A DNA stretch of 64,000 nt from Paraoerskovia marina DSM 21750 (GTDB taxonomy: Bacteria > Actinomycetota > Actinomycetes > Actinomycetales > Cellulomonadaceae), in NCBI RefSeq assembly GCF_000701465.1, contig NZ_JNIY01000004.1, positions 310,001-374,000 on the forward strand. Direction: 5' to 3'. The notes below the pieces were generated by a model. It saw only the letters and a list, made by a program, of their open reading frames with translations. It did not search any database and had not been told where the DNA came from. Below are positions 54,065 through 62,595 of the stretch, in pieces (within the stretch, counting starts at the first letter, position 1; every line of letters starts with the position of its first letter). The position numbers and the translations under genes were made by a program.

Positions 54065-55258
54065 CTATGCGGCGCGCAGGGCGTCCTTCACCTTGATCCG
54101 AGCGCCGCTGCTGAGCACCGCGCCCGCGTAGATCCGGCTCGCCAGCCAGATCACGACCGGGATCGTCGCGAGCGCGAGCCCGACCGAGACGGCGACCTCC
54201 CAGCCAGCGACGCCTCCGACGGCCATCCGTACCGGCATCAGCAGGGGCGAGCAGAACGGCACCAGGGAGAGCCAGGTGACGACGGGGCTGTCCGGGGCGT
54301 AGGGGGCGATCGAGACGCCCACGATGTACGGCACCATCATCAGTGCGGTGAACGGGGCCAGCACGGCGCCGACGTCCTCCTGGCGCGAGACCAGCGAGGC
54401 GGCGCCGCCCAGCGCGAACGCGTACGTGACGAACCCGATGAGGAACCACACGACGGCCCACGCGGCGGTCGCCCCGAGGTCCACCACGTCGGGGTCGACG
54501 AGATCGAGCGCGACCGCCGTGCCCGCACCGGCGCCGACGACGAGCACCACCTGGACGAGGGCCACCAGCCCGATGCCCGCGACCTTGCCCACCATGAGCT
54601 GCCACGGCCTGAGCGTGGAGAGCAGGATCTCGACGACGCGACTCTGCTTCTCCTCGACCACACCCTGCGCGATCAGCTGCCCGGAGGTCATGATCGCGAC
54701 GAAGATGAGGATCCCCGTGGCCAGCGCCGAGATGAAACCTGCGGGGTCGAACTCGTCCTCGGCGTCGAGCGCGGTCACGGTCGGCGCCGACTCCGCGACG
54801 CTGCCGGTCACGGCCGCCGGGTCCCCGCCCAGCTCCTCGATCGCGGCCGTGAGGGTCTGCTGCTGCGAGACCGCCGCGACCGTCGCCTCGAGGGCCGGGT
54901 CGACGGACGAGTCGACGACGATCTCCGTGCCCGCGCCCGTGACGTCGACCAGGGCGTCGAGGTCACCGTCGGTCACCGCCTGCTCCCCGGCGGCTCGGTC
55001 CTCGACCGCGCTCGTCGTCATGTCCGTGCCGCCGGCGGCGCTCGCGGACTCGACGCCCGCCGTCAGCGACGACGCCGCCGGCGTGAACCCGACCTGCTGG
55101 CCCTCGTCGTCCCCGCCGACGAGCGAGAGCGCGACCGGCCCGAGCACCACGGCTGCCACGAGGAGCACGGTGGTGACGATGTACGCCTTGGAGTGCAGCA
55201 GGCGCTGGATCTCACGGCTCGCGACGAGTCGGATCGCGGGCCAGGTGCGGTCGCTCAT
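54065..55258 (-). CDS. ABC transporter permease (NatB/ABC-2 type)
   Basis: A 397-residue ABC-2 permease. TM1 (AYIVTTVLLVAAVVLGPVAL) is followed by a large extracytoplasmic domain (about 45-165) and five more TM helices in the C half, with the motif LIAQGVVEEKQSRVVEILLS typical of NatB/YhaP. It overlaps its ATPase gene by ATGA. The pair probably exports ions or drugs; the substrate is unknown. Confidence 0.85.
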   Translation of the reverse strand: MSDRTWPAIRLVASREIQRLLHSKAYIVTTVLLVAAVVLGPVALSLVGGDDEGQQVGFTPAASSLTAGVESASAAGGTDMTTSAVEDRAAGEQAVTDGDLDALVDVTGAGTEIVVDSSVDPALEATVAAVSQQQTLTAAIEELGGDPAAVTGSVAESAPTVTALDAEDEFDPAGFISALATGILIFVAIMTSGQLIAQGVVEEKQSRVVEILLSTLRPWQLMVGKVAGIGLVALVQVVLVVGAGAGTAVALDLVDPDVVDLGATAAWAVVWFLIGFVTYAFALGGAASLVSRQEDVGAVLAPFTALMMVPYIVGVSIAPYAPDSPVVTWLSLVPFCSPLLMPVRMAVGGVAGWEVAVSVGLALATIPVVIWLASRIYAGAVLSSGARIKVKDALRAA

Positions 55259-56202
55259 GCGGAGGCCTCCGTGGCGGTGGTCGGGTCGGTCGGGCGGTCG
55301 GCGTCCACGCGCACGACGTCGCGGTACAGCTCGGTCAGCGGGCGGCGCACGCGGGCGAACTCGGTGACGTCACCCTGGGCGAGTGCGGCGCGCAGCACGG
55401 TCTGCTCCGAGCCGGGCGTGCGGGGCTCGAACGTGATCCGCGACCCCGACCGCCCGACGACGCGGACGTCGTCGGGGACCCAGGCCGGCGTCGACGCGTC
55501 GCCCGTGCCCGGCACGTCGACCACCCACTGAGGGTTTCCGATGCTGCGGAGCTCCTCGACGGTGCCGACGGCGTCCATCGCGCCGGCGGCGATGATGCCG
55601 ACGCGGTCGCACAGCGCCTCGACGAGTTCGAGCTGGTGGGAGGAGAACAGCACCGGGACGCCCGCGTGGGCGCGCTCGCGCAGGACGCCGCTCATCACGT
55701 CGACCGCCACCGGGTCGAGACCGGAGAACGGCTCGTCGAGCACCAGGATCTCGGGGTCGTGCACGAGGGCGGCCGCGAGCTGCACGCGCTGCTGGTTGCC
55801 GAGGGAGAGCTTCTGCACCTCGTCGTCGCGGCGCTCGTCGACACCCAGCGTGCTGGTCCAGCGCTCCATCGAGGCGACGGACTCGGCCTTGGACAGGCCG
55901 TGCAGCCGGGCGAGGTAGACGAGCTGCTCGCCCACCTTCATCTTGGGGTAGAGGCCCCGCTCCTCCGGCATGTAGCCGATGCGACGTCGGAGGGCGTGGT
56001 CCACGGGACGGCCCGCCCAGCGGACCTCGCCCGCGTCGGGCATCAGGACGCCGAGCACGATCCGCATGGTGGTCGACTTCCCGGCGCCGTTCGAGCCGAC
56101 GAAGCCGAAGATCTCGCCCGAGCGGACGTCGAACGACGTCCCTCTCAGCGCCTTCCGGCTGCCGTAGCTCTTGGTGAGGCCGTCGATCTCGAGGGTGCCC
56201 AT
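55255..56202 (-). CDS. ABC transporter ATP-binding protein (NatA type)
   Basis: A 315-residue ATPase with Walker A VGSNGAGKSTT, signature LSLGNQQR, Walker B ILVLDEPFSGLDP, and a C-terminal DUF4162-like extension (about 215-315). The signature has Leu in place of the first Gly, which is common in the NatA group. It heads the two-gene exporter operon. A TTGGAT box lies 7 bases upstream on the minus strand. Confidence 0.88.
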   Translation of the reverse strand: MGTLEIDGLTKSYGSRKALRGTSFDVRSGEIFGFVGSNGAGKSTTMRIVLGVLMPDAGEVRWAGRPVDHALRRRIGYMPEERGLYPKMKVGEQLVYLARLHGLSKAESVASMERWTSTLGVDERRDDEVQKLSLGNQQRVQLAAALVHDPEILVLDEPFSGLDPVAVDVMSGVLRERAHAGVPVLFSSHQLELVEALCDRVGIIAAGAMDAVGTVEELRSIGNPQWVVDVPGTGDASTPAWVPDDVRVVGRSGSRITFEPRTPGSEQTVLRAALAQGDVTEFARVRRPLTELYRDVVRVDADRPTDPTTATEASA

Positions 56203-56263
56203 GCCACGGATCCAACCATGTGCCGGTGGTGAGGCAAACCCGTCGTCCGGCGCCTGTGGACCG

Positions 56264-56920
56264 TCAGCCGCGGACCTCGGGCCCGAGCGGCTCGCCGGTC
56301 AGCGTCGGTTTCCGCTCCATCCCCGACAGTCCGTTCCACGCCAGGTTGACGAGGTGTGCCGCCACCTCGGTCTTCTTCGGCTTACGCACGTCCAACCAGT
56401 ACTGCCCCGTGAGGGCGACCATGCCCACGAGCATCTGTGCGTAGAGGGGCGAGCTGGCCGGGCTCAGCCCGCGCCGTTTGAACTGGTCCGCGAGCAGATG
56501 CTCGACCTGTGTCGCGACGTCGCCGATCAGGCTCGAGAACGTGCCGGTCGCCTGCGCCACGGGGGAGTCGCGGACGAGGATCCGGAACCCGTCCTCGGAC
56601 GTCTCGATGTACTCCAGGAGCGCGAGCGCCGTGCGCTCCAGCAGGATCTTGGGGTGCCCGCCCGCCTCGAGAGCACCCGTGAGGACACCCGTCAGGGCCT
56701 GCACCTCGCGGTCGACCACGACGGCGTAGATCCCCTCCTTGCCCCCGAAGTGCTCGTAGACGACCGGCTTGGAGACCCCGGCGCGCGAGGCGATCTCCTC
56801 GACGCTCGTCCCGTCGAAACCCTTCTCCGCGAACAGCACGCGGCTGACCGAGATCAGCTGTTCACGGCGTTGACTGGCAGTCATGCGGGAGCGGACGGGA
56901 CGCTTCGATTCGGATGCCAC
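56264..56920 (-). CDS. TetR-family transcriptional regulator
   Basis: A 218-residue regulator with HTH SQRREQLISVSRVLFAEKGF and VEEIASRAGVSKPVVYEHFG, and a ligand domain with an ALEYIE-type helix and LVGMVALTGQYWLDVRKPKK. GTG 56920 is chosen (a CATCAT box is 6 bases upstream). It lies directly upstream of, and co-directional with, the NatAB genes, which it may control. Confidence 0.85.
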   Translation of the reverse strand: MASESKRPVRSRMTASQRREQLISVSRVLFAEKGFDGTSVEEIASRAGVSKPVVYEHFGGKEGIYAVVVDREVQALTGVLTGALEAGGHPKILLERTALALLEYIETSEDGFRILVRDSPVAQATGTFSSLIGDVATQVEHLLADQFKRRGLSPASSPLYAQMLVGMVALTGQYWLDVRKPKKTEVAAHLVNLAWNGLSGMERKPTLTGEPLGPEVRG

Positions 56921-57014
56921 GTCCCCATGATGCCGTAGGAGCCTGGTGGGGGCCGGGGTTGTCCGGCGCACTCGTCGAGACCTGGCAGACTAGGGGAGGA
57001 CGTTCGCCGTCCGG

Positions 57015-57086
57015 TCCGCCTTGGTGTAATCGGCAGCACACGGGTTTTTGGTGCCCATGGTCCAGGTTCGAGTCCTGGGGGCGGAG
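57015..57086 (+). tRNA. tRNA-Gln (anticodon TTG)
   Basis: Acceptor TCCGCCT pairs with GGGCGGA (G-T wobbles), the anticodon loop TTTTGGT gives TTG, and the T arm is CCAGG-TTCGAGT-CCTGG. CCA is not encoded. The tRNA stands just before glmU. Confidence 0.92.
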
Positions 57087-57116
57087 CGTGCATCACAGTC
57101 GTCGATGGGAGCTCAT

Positions 57117-58781
57117 GTGACCAGCGCACCACCCCCCGCAGCGGTCGTCGTACTTGCTGCAGGCCAGGGAACCCGGATGCGGTCCGCCGTCCCGAAGATG
57201 CTTCACGAGGTGGGCGGTCGTTCCCTCGTCGGGCACGTCGTCGCAGCATCTCGGAGCCTCGACCCGGAGCGGCTCGCCGTCGTCGTCCGCCACCAGGGCG
57301 AGGCCGTGGCCGACCACGTCCTCGCGCTCGCACCGGAGACGGTGATCGTCGACCAGGACGAGATACCGGGCACCGGGCGGGCCGTGCAGTGCGCGATGGC
57401 CGAGCTCGACGCCCGCGCCCTCGCGGCTGCGGCCGCCGAGGGGATTCCGGAGGGCCAGGAGGGTCGCGGCGCGGGCCGAGGGCTCGCCGGGGCGGTCGTC
57501 GTGGTCGCCGGTGACACGCCGCTCGTCGACGGCGACGTCCTCGCGGACCTTCTCGCCGCCCACCACGCCGAGTCGAGCGCCGTGACCGTCCTCACCACCG
57601 TCGTCGAGGACTCGACCGGCTACGGACGGATCGTGCGCGACCACTCGACGGGCGACGTCGTGCGGATCGTCGAGCACAAGGACGCCACCGAGGTCGAGCG
57701 CGAGATCCGCGAGATCAACTCGTCGATCTACGTCTTCGACGCCGCGGTGCTCCGCGACGCCCTGGGCAGCCTCGGCAGCGACAACGCGCAGGGCGAGGTC
57801 TACCTGCCCGACGTCCTCGAGATCGCCCGCGACGCCGGCGGTGCCGTGCGCGCCGTCGTCGCCCCGGACCCGATGACGGTCGAGGGCGTCAACGACCGCC
57901 GCCAGCTGGCGGCACTCGGCGCCGAGATGAACCGTCGGGTGCTGGACCGCTGGATGGCGGCCGGCGTCACCGTCGTCGACCCGGCCACCACCTGGATCGA
58001 CGTCGACGTCGACCTGGCCCAGGACGTCACGATCCTGCCCGGCACCCAGCTGCACGGGGCCACCAAGGTCGCCACGGGCGCCGTCATCGGCCCGGACACG
58101 ACGCTCACCGACGTCGAGGTCGGCCTGAACGCCACCGTCGTGCGGACCCACGGGTCGCTCGCGGTGATCCGCGAGGGTGCCAGCGTCGGGCCTTTCGCCT
58201 TCCTGCGCCCCGGGACCGACCTCGGCAAGAACGGCAAGATCGGGACGTTCGTCGAGACGAAGAACGCCGAGATCGGCGAGGGGTCCAAGGTTCCGCACCT
58301 CTCGTACGTCGGGGACGCCACGATCGGCGAGCACACGAACGTCGGTGCCGCGTCGATCACGGTCAACTACGACGGCGTGAAGAAGCACCGCACGGTGATC
58401 GGCTCGCACGCCCGCACGGGTGCGGACAACATGTTCGTCGCCCCCGTCACGGTCGGAGACGGTGCCTACACGGCAGCAGGCTCCGTGATCCGCCGCGACG
58501 TCCCCTCCGGCGCGCTCGGCGTCAGCGCCGGCTCGCAGCGCAACATCGAGGGGTGGGTGGCACGCCGCCGCCCCGGAACTGCCGCCGCCGAGGCCGCCAC
58601 CGCGGCTCTCGCGGGAGACACGGAAGACGGCGCGACGTCGGTCCTGGGCGCACAGGCGCAGGCCGAGCACGCTGGACGCACCGCAGCGGCGGCCGCCGCC
58701 GCGGACAAGCCGACACCCCCGCCCCCCAGCCCCGGTGTCGCCACCCTTGACGGACTCAGCGAAGGGCCTGACGCACGATGA
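57117..58781 (+). CDS. glmU: Bifunctional UDP-GlcNAc pyrophosphorylase / glucosamine-1-phosphate acetyltransferase
   Basis: A 554-residue enzyme making UDP-GlcNAc for the cell wall. The pyrophosphorylase domain has VVLAAGQGTRMRSAVPKMLH and GDTPLVDGDV, with an Ala/Gly-rich insertion (AEGIPEGQEGRGAGRG) before VVVVAGDTP. The left-handed beta-helix domain has FVETKNAEIGEGSKVPHLS and IGEHTNVGAASITVNYDG. A non-conserved Ala/Pro-rich tail of about 65 residues follows. GTG 57117 has GGGAG upstream. The stop overlaps prs (ATGA). Confidence 0.96.
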   Translation: MTSAPPPAAVVVLAAGQGTRMRSAVPKMLHEVGGRSLVGHVVAASRSLDPERLAVVVRHQGEAVADHVLALAPETVIVDQDEIPGTGRAVQCAMAELDARALAAAAAEGIPEGQEGRGAGRGLAGAVVVVAGDTPLVDGDVLADLLAAHHAESSAVTVLTTVVEDSTGYGRIVRDHSTGDVVRIVEHKDATEVEREIREINSSIYVFDAAVLRDALGSLGSDNAQGEVYLPDVLEIARDAGGAVRAVVAPDPMTVEGVNDRRQLAALGAEMNRRVLDRWMAAGVTVVDPATTWIDVDVDLAQDVTILPGTQLHGATKVATGAVIGPDTTLTDVEVGLNATVVRTHGSLAVIREGASVGPFAFLRPGTDLGKNGKIGTFVETKNAEIGEGSKVPHLSYVGDATIGEHTNVGAASITVNYDGVKKHRTVIGSHARTGADNMFVAPVTVGDGAYTAAGSVIRRDVPSGALGVSAGSQRNIEGWVARRRPGTAAAEAATAALAGDTEDGATSVLGAQAQAEHAGRTAAAAAAADKPTPPPPSPGVATLDGLSEGPDAR

Positions 58782-59761
58782 CCACCATGCTCCCCGGTAC
58801 GAGCGAACGCTCGCTCGTCCTCGTCTCCGGCCGTGCACACCTCGAGCTGGCGCAGGACGTCGCTCAGGAGCTCGGCATCGAGCTGCTGCCCACCAGCGCC
58901 TACGACTTCGCCAACGGCGAGATCTACGTGCGGTTCGGCGAGTCGGTGCGCGGCGCGGACGTGTTCGTGCTGCAGAGCCACACGTCGCCGATCAACCAGT
59001 GGATCATGGAGCAGCTGCTCATGGTCGACGCCGCCAAGCGTGCCTCGGCGAAGACCGTGACCGTGGTGCAGCCGTTCTACGGGTACGGCCGCCAGGACAA
59101 GAAGCACCGCGGGCGCGAGCCGATCTCGGCCCGCCTCATGTCCGACCTCTTCACCACCGCCGGTGCGGACCGTCTGATGAGCGTCGACCTGCACGCCGCG
59201 CAGACCCAGGGGTTCTTCGACGGGCCGGTCGACCATCTGTGGGCGATGCCGATCCTGACGGACTACGTCCGTACCCGGGTCGACACCAACAACGTCACCG
59301 TCGTCTCCCCGGACGCCGGCCGTATCCGTGTGGCCGAGCAGTGGGCCGCGCGTCTCGGCGGCGGGCCGCTGGCGTTCGTGCACAAGACCCGCGACGTGAC
59401 CCGGCCGAACCAGTCGGTCGCCAACCGCGTCGTCGGCGACGTCGAGGGCCGCGACTGCGTGCTCGTCGACGACCTGATCGACACCGGCGGCACCATCTCG
59501 GAGGCCGTGAAGGTCTGCAAGGCTGCCGGCGCGAACTCGGTGATCGTCGCCGCCACCCACGGCGTGCTCTCCGACCCGGCCGCTCAGCGGCTGTCGGAGT
59601 GCGGGGCGAGCGAGGTCGTCATCACCGACACGCTGCCGATCGCACCGGAGAAGCGCTTCTCCCAGCTGACCGTCCTGTCCATCGCCCCGCTGATCGCCCG
59701 CGCGATCCGCGAGGTCTTCGACGACGGTTCCGTGACCTCGCTGTTCGACGGCAACTCCTGA
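58778..59761 (+). CDS. prs: Ribose-phosphate pyrophosphokinase
   Basis: A 327-residue class I PRPP synthase making PRPP from ribose-5-phosphate and ATP for nucleotides, His, Trp and NAD. Motifs: FANGEIYVRFGESVRG, the flexible loop YGRQDKKHRGREPISAR, DLHAAQTQGFF and the PRPP loop VLVDDLIDTGGTI. It is coupled to glmU, the standard actinobacterial pair. Confidence 0.97.
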   Translation: MTTMLPGTSERSLVLVSGRAHLELAQDVAQELGIELLPTSAYDFANGEIYVRFGESVRGADVFVLQSHTSPINQWIMEQLLMVDAAKRASAKTVTVVQPFYGYGRQDKKHRGREPISARLMSDLFTTAGADRLMSVDLHAAQTQGFFDGPVDHLWAMPILTDYVRTRVDTNNVTVVSPDAGRIRVAEQWAARLGGGPLAFVHKTRDVTRPNQSVANRVVGDVEGRDCVLVDDLIDTGGTISEAVKVCKAAGANSVIVAATHGVLSDPAAQRLSECGASEVVITDTLPIAPEKRFSQLTVLSIAPLIARAIREVFDDGSVTSLFDGNS

Positions 59762-59884
59762 CCGCACCCGCCGGTGGAAGCCTCCGCCGATCGGGTGGAG
59801 GATGCTACGTAGGTGTTCTCACGCATTGACCCTCGTCGCGCCGACGGGTGACAGTGGGGCATGCCTGTCGACGGAGGAGGACAC

Positions 59885-61030
59885 ATGCGCGTCAGCGTGA
59901 TCGTCCCGACGTTCAACGAAGAGCCGAACGTCGAGGCGCTGGTGCGCCGTGTGGAGGACGTCGTCCCCGTCGACGACGCCGAGATCGTCTTCGTGGACGA
60001 CTCGACGGACGGAACCCCTGAGGAGATCGAACGGGTCGCGGCCACGTCGTCGATCCCGGTGCGGATGATCCACCGGGACGACCCCGTCGGCGGGCTGAGC
60101 GGCGCGGTGGTCGCGGGCTTCCAGAGCTCGACGGCCGACTGGTGCCTGGTGATGGACGGGGACCTGCAGCACCCGCCGGAGATGATCCCGGTGCTGCTCG
60201 AGACAGGTGCTCAGACGCAGGCGGACGTCGTGGTGGCCTCCCGCTACGTCGGCGGCGGCAGGGCCGACGGGCTGAGCGGCTGGGTGCGCCACCTCGTCTC
60301 CCGCGGCTCGATCGCCCTCGCCCGGTCGATGTTCCCCGTGCGCCTGCGCGACTGCACGGACCCGATGACCGGGTTCTTCGCGATCCGCCGGTCCTCGATC
60401 GACATGGATGCGCTCCGACCCCGCGGGTTCAAGATCCTGCTCGAGCTGCTGACGCGCAACCGGCTCAAGGTGGTCGAGGAGCCGTTCGTCTTCGGCGAGC
60501 GGCACGCCGGTGACTCGAAGGCGAACGTCCGCCAGGGCATGGACTACCTGCACCAGCTCGCGTCGCTGCGGTTCGGCCGGATGTCGCGCTTCGCCGTCAT
60601 CGGTGCGACCGGCGCGGTCCTCAACCTCGCCATCATGGCCGGCCTGATGTCCCTCGGCGTGGTCTACGTCTGGGCGGCCGTGGTCGCCGCACTGGTGACC
60701 ATCACCGGGAACTTCCTGCTGCAGGAGCGGTTCGTCTTCCGCGACCTGCGCGAGGGGCGGTCGGTCTGGCGGCGATTCGCGGAGTCGTTCTCGTTCAACG
60801 CCACCGAGGCGGCGGTCCGTCTGCCGTTCCTCGTGTGGATCGTCGAGGCGACGACGGTTCCCGCGGTGCTCGCCCAGGCCGTCACGATCGCCGTCGCGTT
60901 CCTGCTGCGGTTCGTCTTCCACGCCCGTGTGGTCTACCGCCAGGGCCGGACGAGCCCGACCAGTCCCCTCCTGTCGTCGACCGAGTCGGTGCACGACGAC
61001 ACGGTCCGGGCCGCACGGCGAGCCGAGTAG
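59885..61030 (+). CDS. Polyprenyl-phosphate-mannose synthase-like glycosyltransferase (GT2) fused to a GtrA membrane domain
   Basis: A 381-residue protein. GT2 domain (1-225): VIVPTFNEEPNVEALVRR, IVFVDDSTDGT, MDGDLQHPPEMIP with the catalytic DxD-type Asp, and DPMTGFFAIRRSS. The GtrA domain (about 235-355) has four TM helices (FAVIGATGAVLNLAIMAGLM, then VAALVTITGNFLLQERFVF). Such fusions make polyprenyl-P-mannose or -glucose at the membrane. The start ATG 59885 follows GGAGGAGGA. It may feed the Pmt at 37026. Confidence 0.85.
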   Translation: MRVSVIVPTFNEEPNVEALVRRVEDVVPVDDAEIVFVDDSTDGTPEEIERVAATSSIPVRMIHRDDPVGGLSGAVVAGFQSSTADWCLVMDGDLQHPPEMIPVLLETGAQTQADVVVASRYVGGGRADGLSGWVRHLVSRGSIALARSMFPVRLRDCTDPMTGFFAIRRSSIDMDALRPRGFKILLELLTRNRLKVVEEPFVFGERHAGDSKANVRQGMDYLHQLASLRFGRMSRFAVIGATGAVLNLAIMAGLMSLGVVYVWAAVVAALVTITGNFLLQERFVFRDLREGRSVWRRFAESFSFNATEAAVRLPFLVWIVEATTVPAVLAQAVTIAVAFLLRFVFHARVVYRQGRTSPTSPLLSSTESVHDDTVRAARRAE

Positions 61031-61057
61031 CGCGCCGCTGAGACGCCGTCGCACGGT

Positions 61058-61303
61058 TTCGCTCGGGGCCTTCTGCCAGGTACAGTGGCTAGGTTGCCTC
61101 GGCGAGGGACGTCTGACGGGCCAAGAACTGCCGGTCCGTGCGGCTCCGTGATCGACTGGGCGGTCAGCTTTCTCTGCTGCGAGCGTCCGTCGCGCGTCCC
61201 ACGCCGACGCAACCGCCACGTCGTGGCGGCTTTCCCCAGCCGTTCATGACTGCCGAGCGCTCCCACTCGCTCTCGGCCCGCACATATTGCAGGAGTAATC
61301 CAC
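61058..61303 (+). promoter_or_regulatory. Promoter and long structured leader of rplY
   Basis: TTCGCT (61058-61063), a 17-base spacer and TACAGT (61081-61086) predict a start near 61093 and a 5' leader of about 210 bases. The leader contains several inverted repeats, among them CCGCCAC-gtc-GTGGCGG (61213-61229) followed by CTTTCCCC. The rplY ribosome-binding site AGGAG is at its end. It may be an autoregulatory leader bound by L25. Confidence 0.45.
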
Positions 61304-61903
61304 ATGCCTGAGATCAAGCTTGACGCCGAGACCCGCACCGAGTTCGGCAAGGGCGCTGCCCGCCGCATCCGTCGTGCCGACAAGATCCCCGCCGTCCTCT
61401 ACGGCCACGGCGAGGCTCCTCGTCACATCACGCTCGAGGGCCACCAGACCATGATGGCGATGAAGCACTCGAACGCGCTCTTCGCGGTCCAGGTCGACGG
61501 CGGCAGCCAGCTCGCGATCGCCAAGGACGTGCAGCGCGAGGCCATCCGCGGCTTCATCAAGCACATCGACTTCCTCGTCGTGAACAAGGGCGAGAAGGTC
61601 GAGGTCGAGGTCGACGTGCACATCACGGGTGAGTCCGCGCCGGGCACGATCCACGTCGTCGAGAGCCAGTCGCTCACGATCGAGGCGGACGCCACCAACC
61701 TGCCCGAGTTCGTCGAGGTCTCGATCGAGGGTCTCGAGGAGGGCGCGAACGTCACCGCCGGCGACGTCACGCTCCCCGAGGGTGCCGAGCTCGTCACGGA
61801 CCCGACCCACACGGTCGTCACGATCTCGGTGCCGCGCGCCGAGGTCGCCGCCGAGAACGAGGACGCCGCCGCGGACGAGGCGCCCGCAGCCGACGAGGCC
61901 TGA
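61304..61903 (+). CDS. rplY: 50S ribosomal protein L25/general stress protein Ctc
   Basis: A 199-residue long-form L25 (TL5/Ctc type) binding 5S rRNA. The N domain contains [20 protein letters not shown] and [14 protein letters not shown]; the C domain is beta-rich and acidic ([24 protein letters not shown]) with a low-complexity tail DEAPAADEA. It is preceded by AGGAG and followed by a terminator. Confidence 0.95.
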   Translation: MPEIKLDAETRTEFGKGAARRIRRADKIPAVLYGHGEAPRHITLEGHQTMMAMKHSNALFAVQVDGGSQLAIAKDVQREAIRGFIKHIDFLVVNKGEKVEVEVDVHITGESAPGTIHVVESQSLTIEADATNLPEFVEVSIEGLEEGANVTAGDVTLPEGAELVTDPTHTVVTISVPRAEVAAENEDAAADEAPAADEA

Positions 61904-61926
61904 TCCTCGCCGCACGTACGCTGACG

Positions 61927-61954
61927 AACGCCCGGACCGCACGGTCCGGGCGTT
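61927..61954 (+). terminator. Hairpin terminator after rplY
   Basis: aacgcccggacc (61927-61938) pairs perfectly with ggtccgggcgtt (61943-61954) around GCAC, followed by a short T-rich run. The pth start lies 43 bases further on, so pth may depend on read-through. Confidence 0.82.
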
Positions 61955-61997
61955 TCGTCGTCGCCGCCCGATCACGGGCACCCGAGAAGGAGCGCGC

Positions 61998-62594
61998 ATG
62001 AGCGAGCGGTGGCTCGTCGTCGGTCTGGGCAACCCGGGCCCCACGTATGCAGGCAACCGGCACAACGCCGGGCAGATGGTGCTGGACGAGCTCGCGAGCC
62101 GGTGCGGCGCGAGCTTCAAGGCGCACCGGGCCAACGCCGTCGTCGCCGAGACGCGCCTGGGCACTCTGCCCGGCGGGGCCCCCGGGCCGCGGGTGGTGCT
62201 CGCCAAGCCGCTGACGTACATGAACACGTCGGGCGGGCCGGTCTCCGCGCTCTCGAAGTACTACGACGTCCCGCCGGAGCGCGTCGTCGTCGTCCACGAC
62301 GAGGTCGACATCCCGTTCGGGACGATCCGGCTCAAGGCTGCCGGCGGCGAGGGCGGTCACAACGGGCTGCGTGACATCTCGAAGGCTCTCGGCACCCGGG
62401 AGTATGTTCGGGTGCGGGCGGGCGTCGGTCGTCCTCCCGGTCGGCAGGACACCGCCGACTACGTGCTGAAGGACTTCGGGACGGCGGAGCGCAAGGATCT
62501 TCCGTTCCTCCTCGACGACGCGGCCGACGCCGTCGAGACCGTCGTCACCCAGGGCCTGCTCGCGGCTCAGGGAACGTTCCACGCGAAGGGCTGA
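61998..62594 (+). CDS. pth: Peptidyl-tRNA hydrolase
   Basis: A 198-residue Pth that frees tRNA from stalled peptidyl-tRNA. It shows [19 protein letters not shown] with the catalytic His, [29 protein letters not shown] and [14 protein letters not shown] 61998 has AAGGAG upstream. It lies between rplY and mfd as in other actinobacteria. Confidence 0.96.
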   Translation: MSERWLVVGLGNPGPTYAGNRHNAGQMVLDELASRCGASFKAHRANAVVAETRLGTLPGGAPGPRVVLAKPLTYMNTSGGPVSALSKYYDVPPERVVVVHDEVDIPFGTIRLKAAGGEGGHNGLRDISKALGTREYVRVRAGVGRPPGRQDTADYVLKDFGTAERKDLPFLLDDAADAVETVVTQGLLAAQGTFHAKG

Positions 62595-62595
62595 C

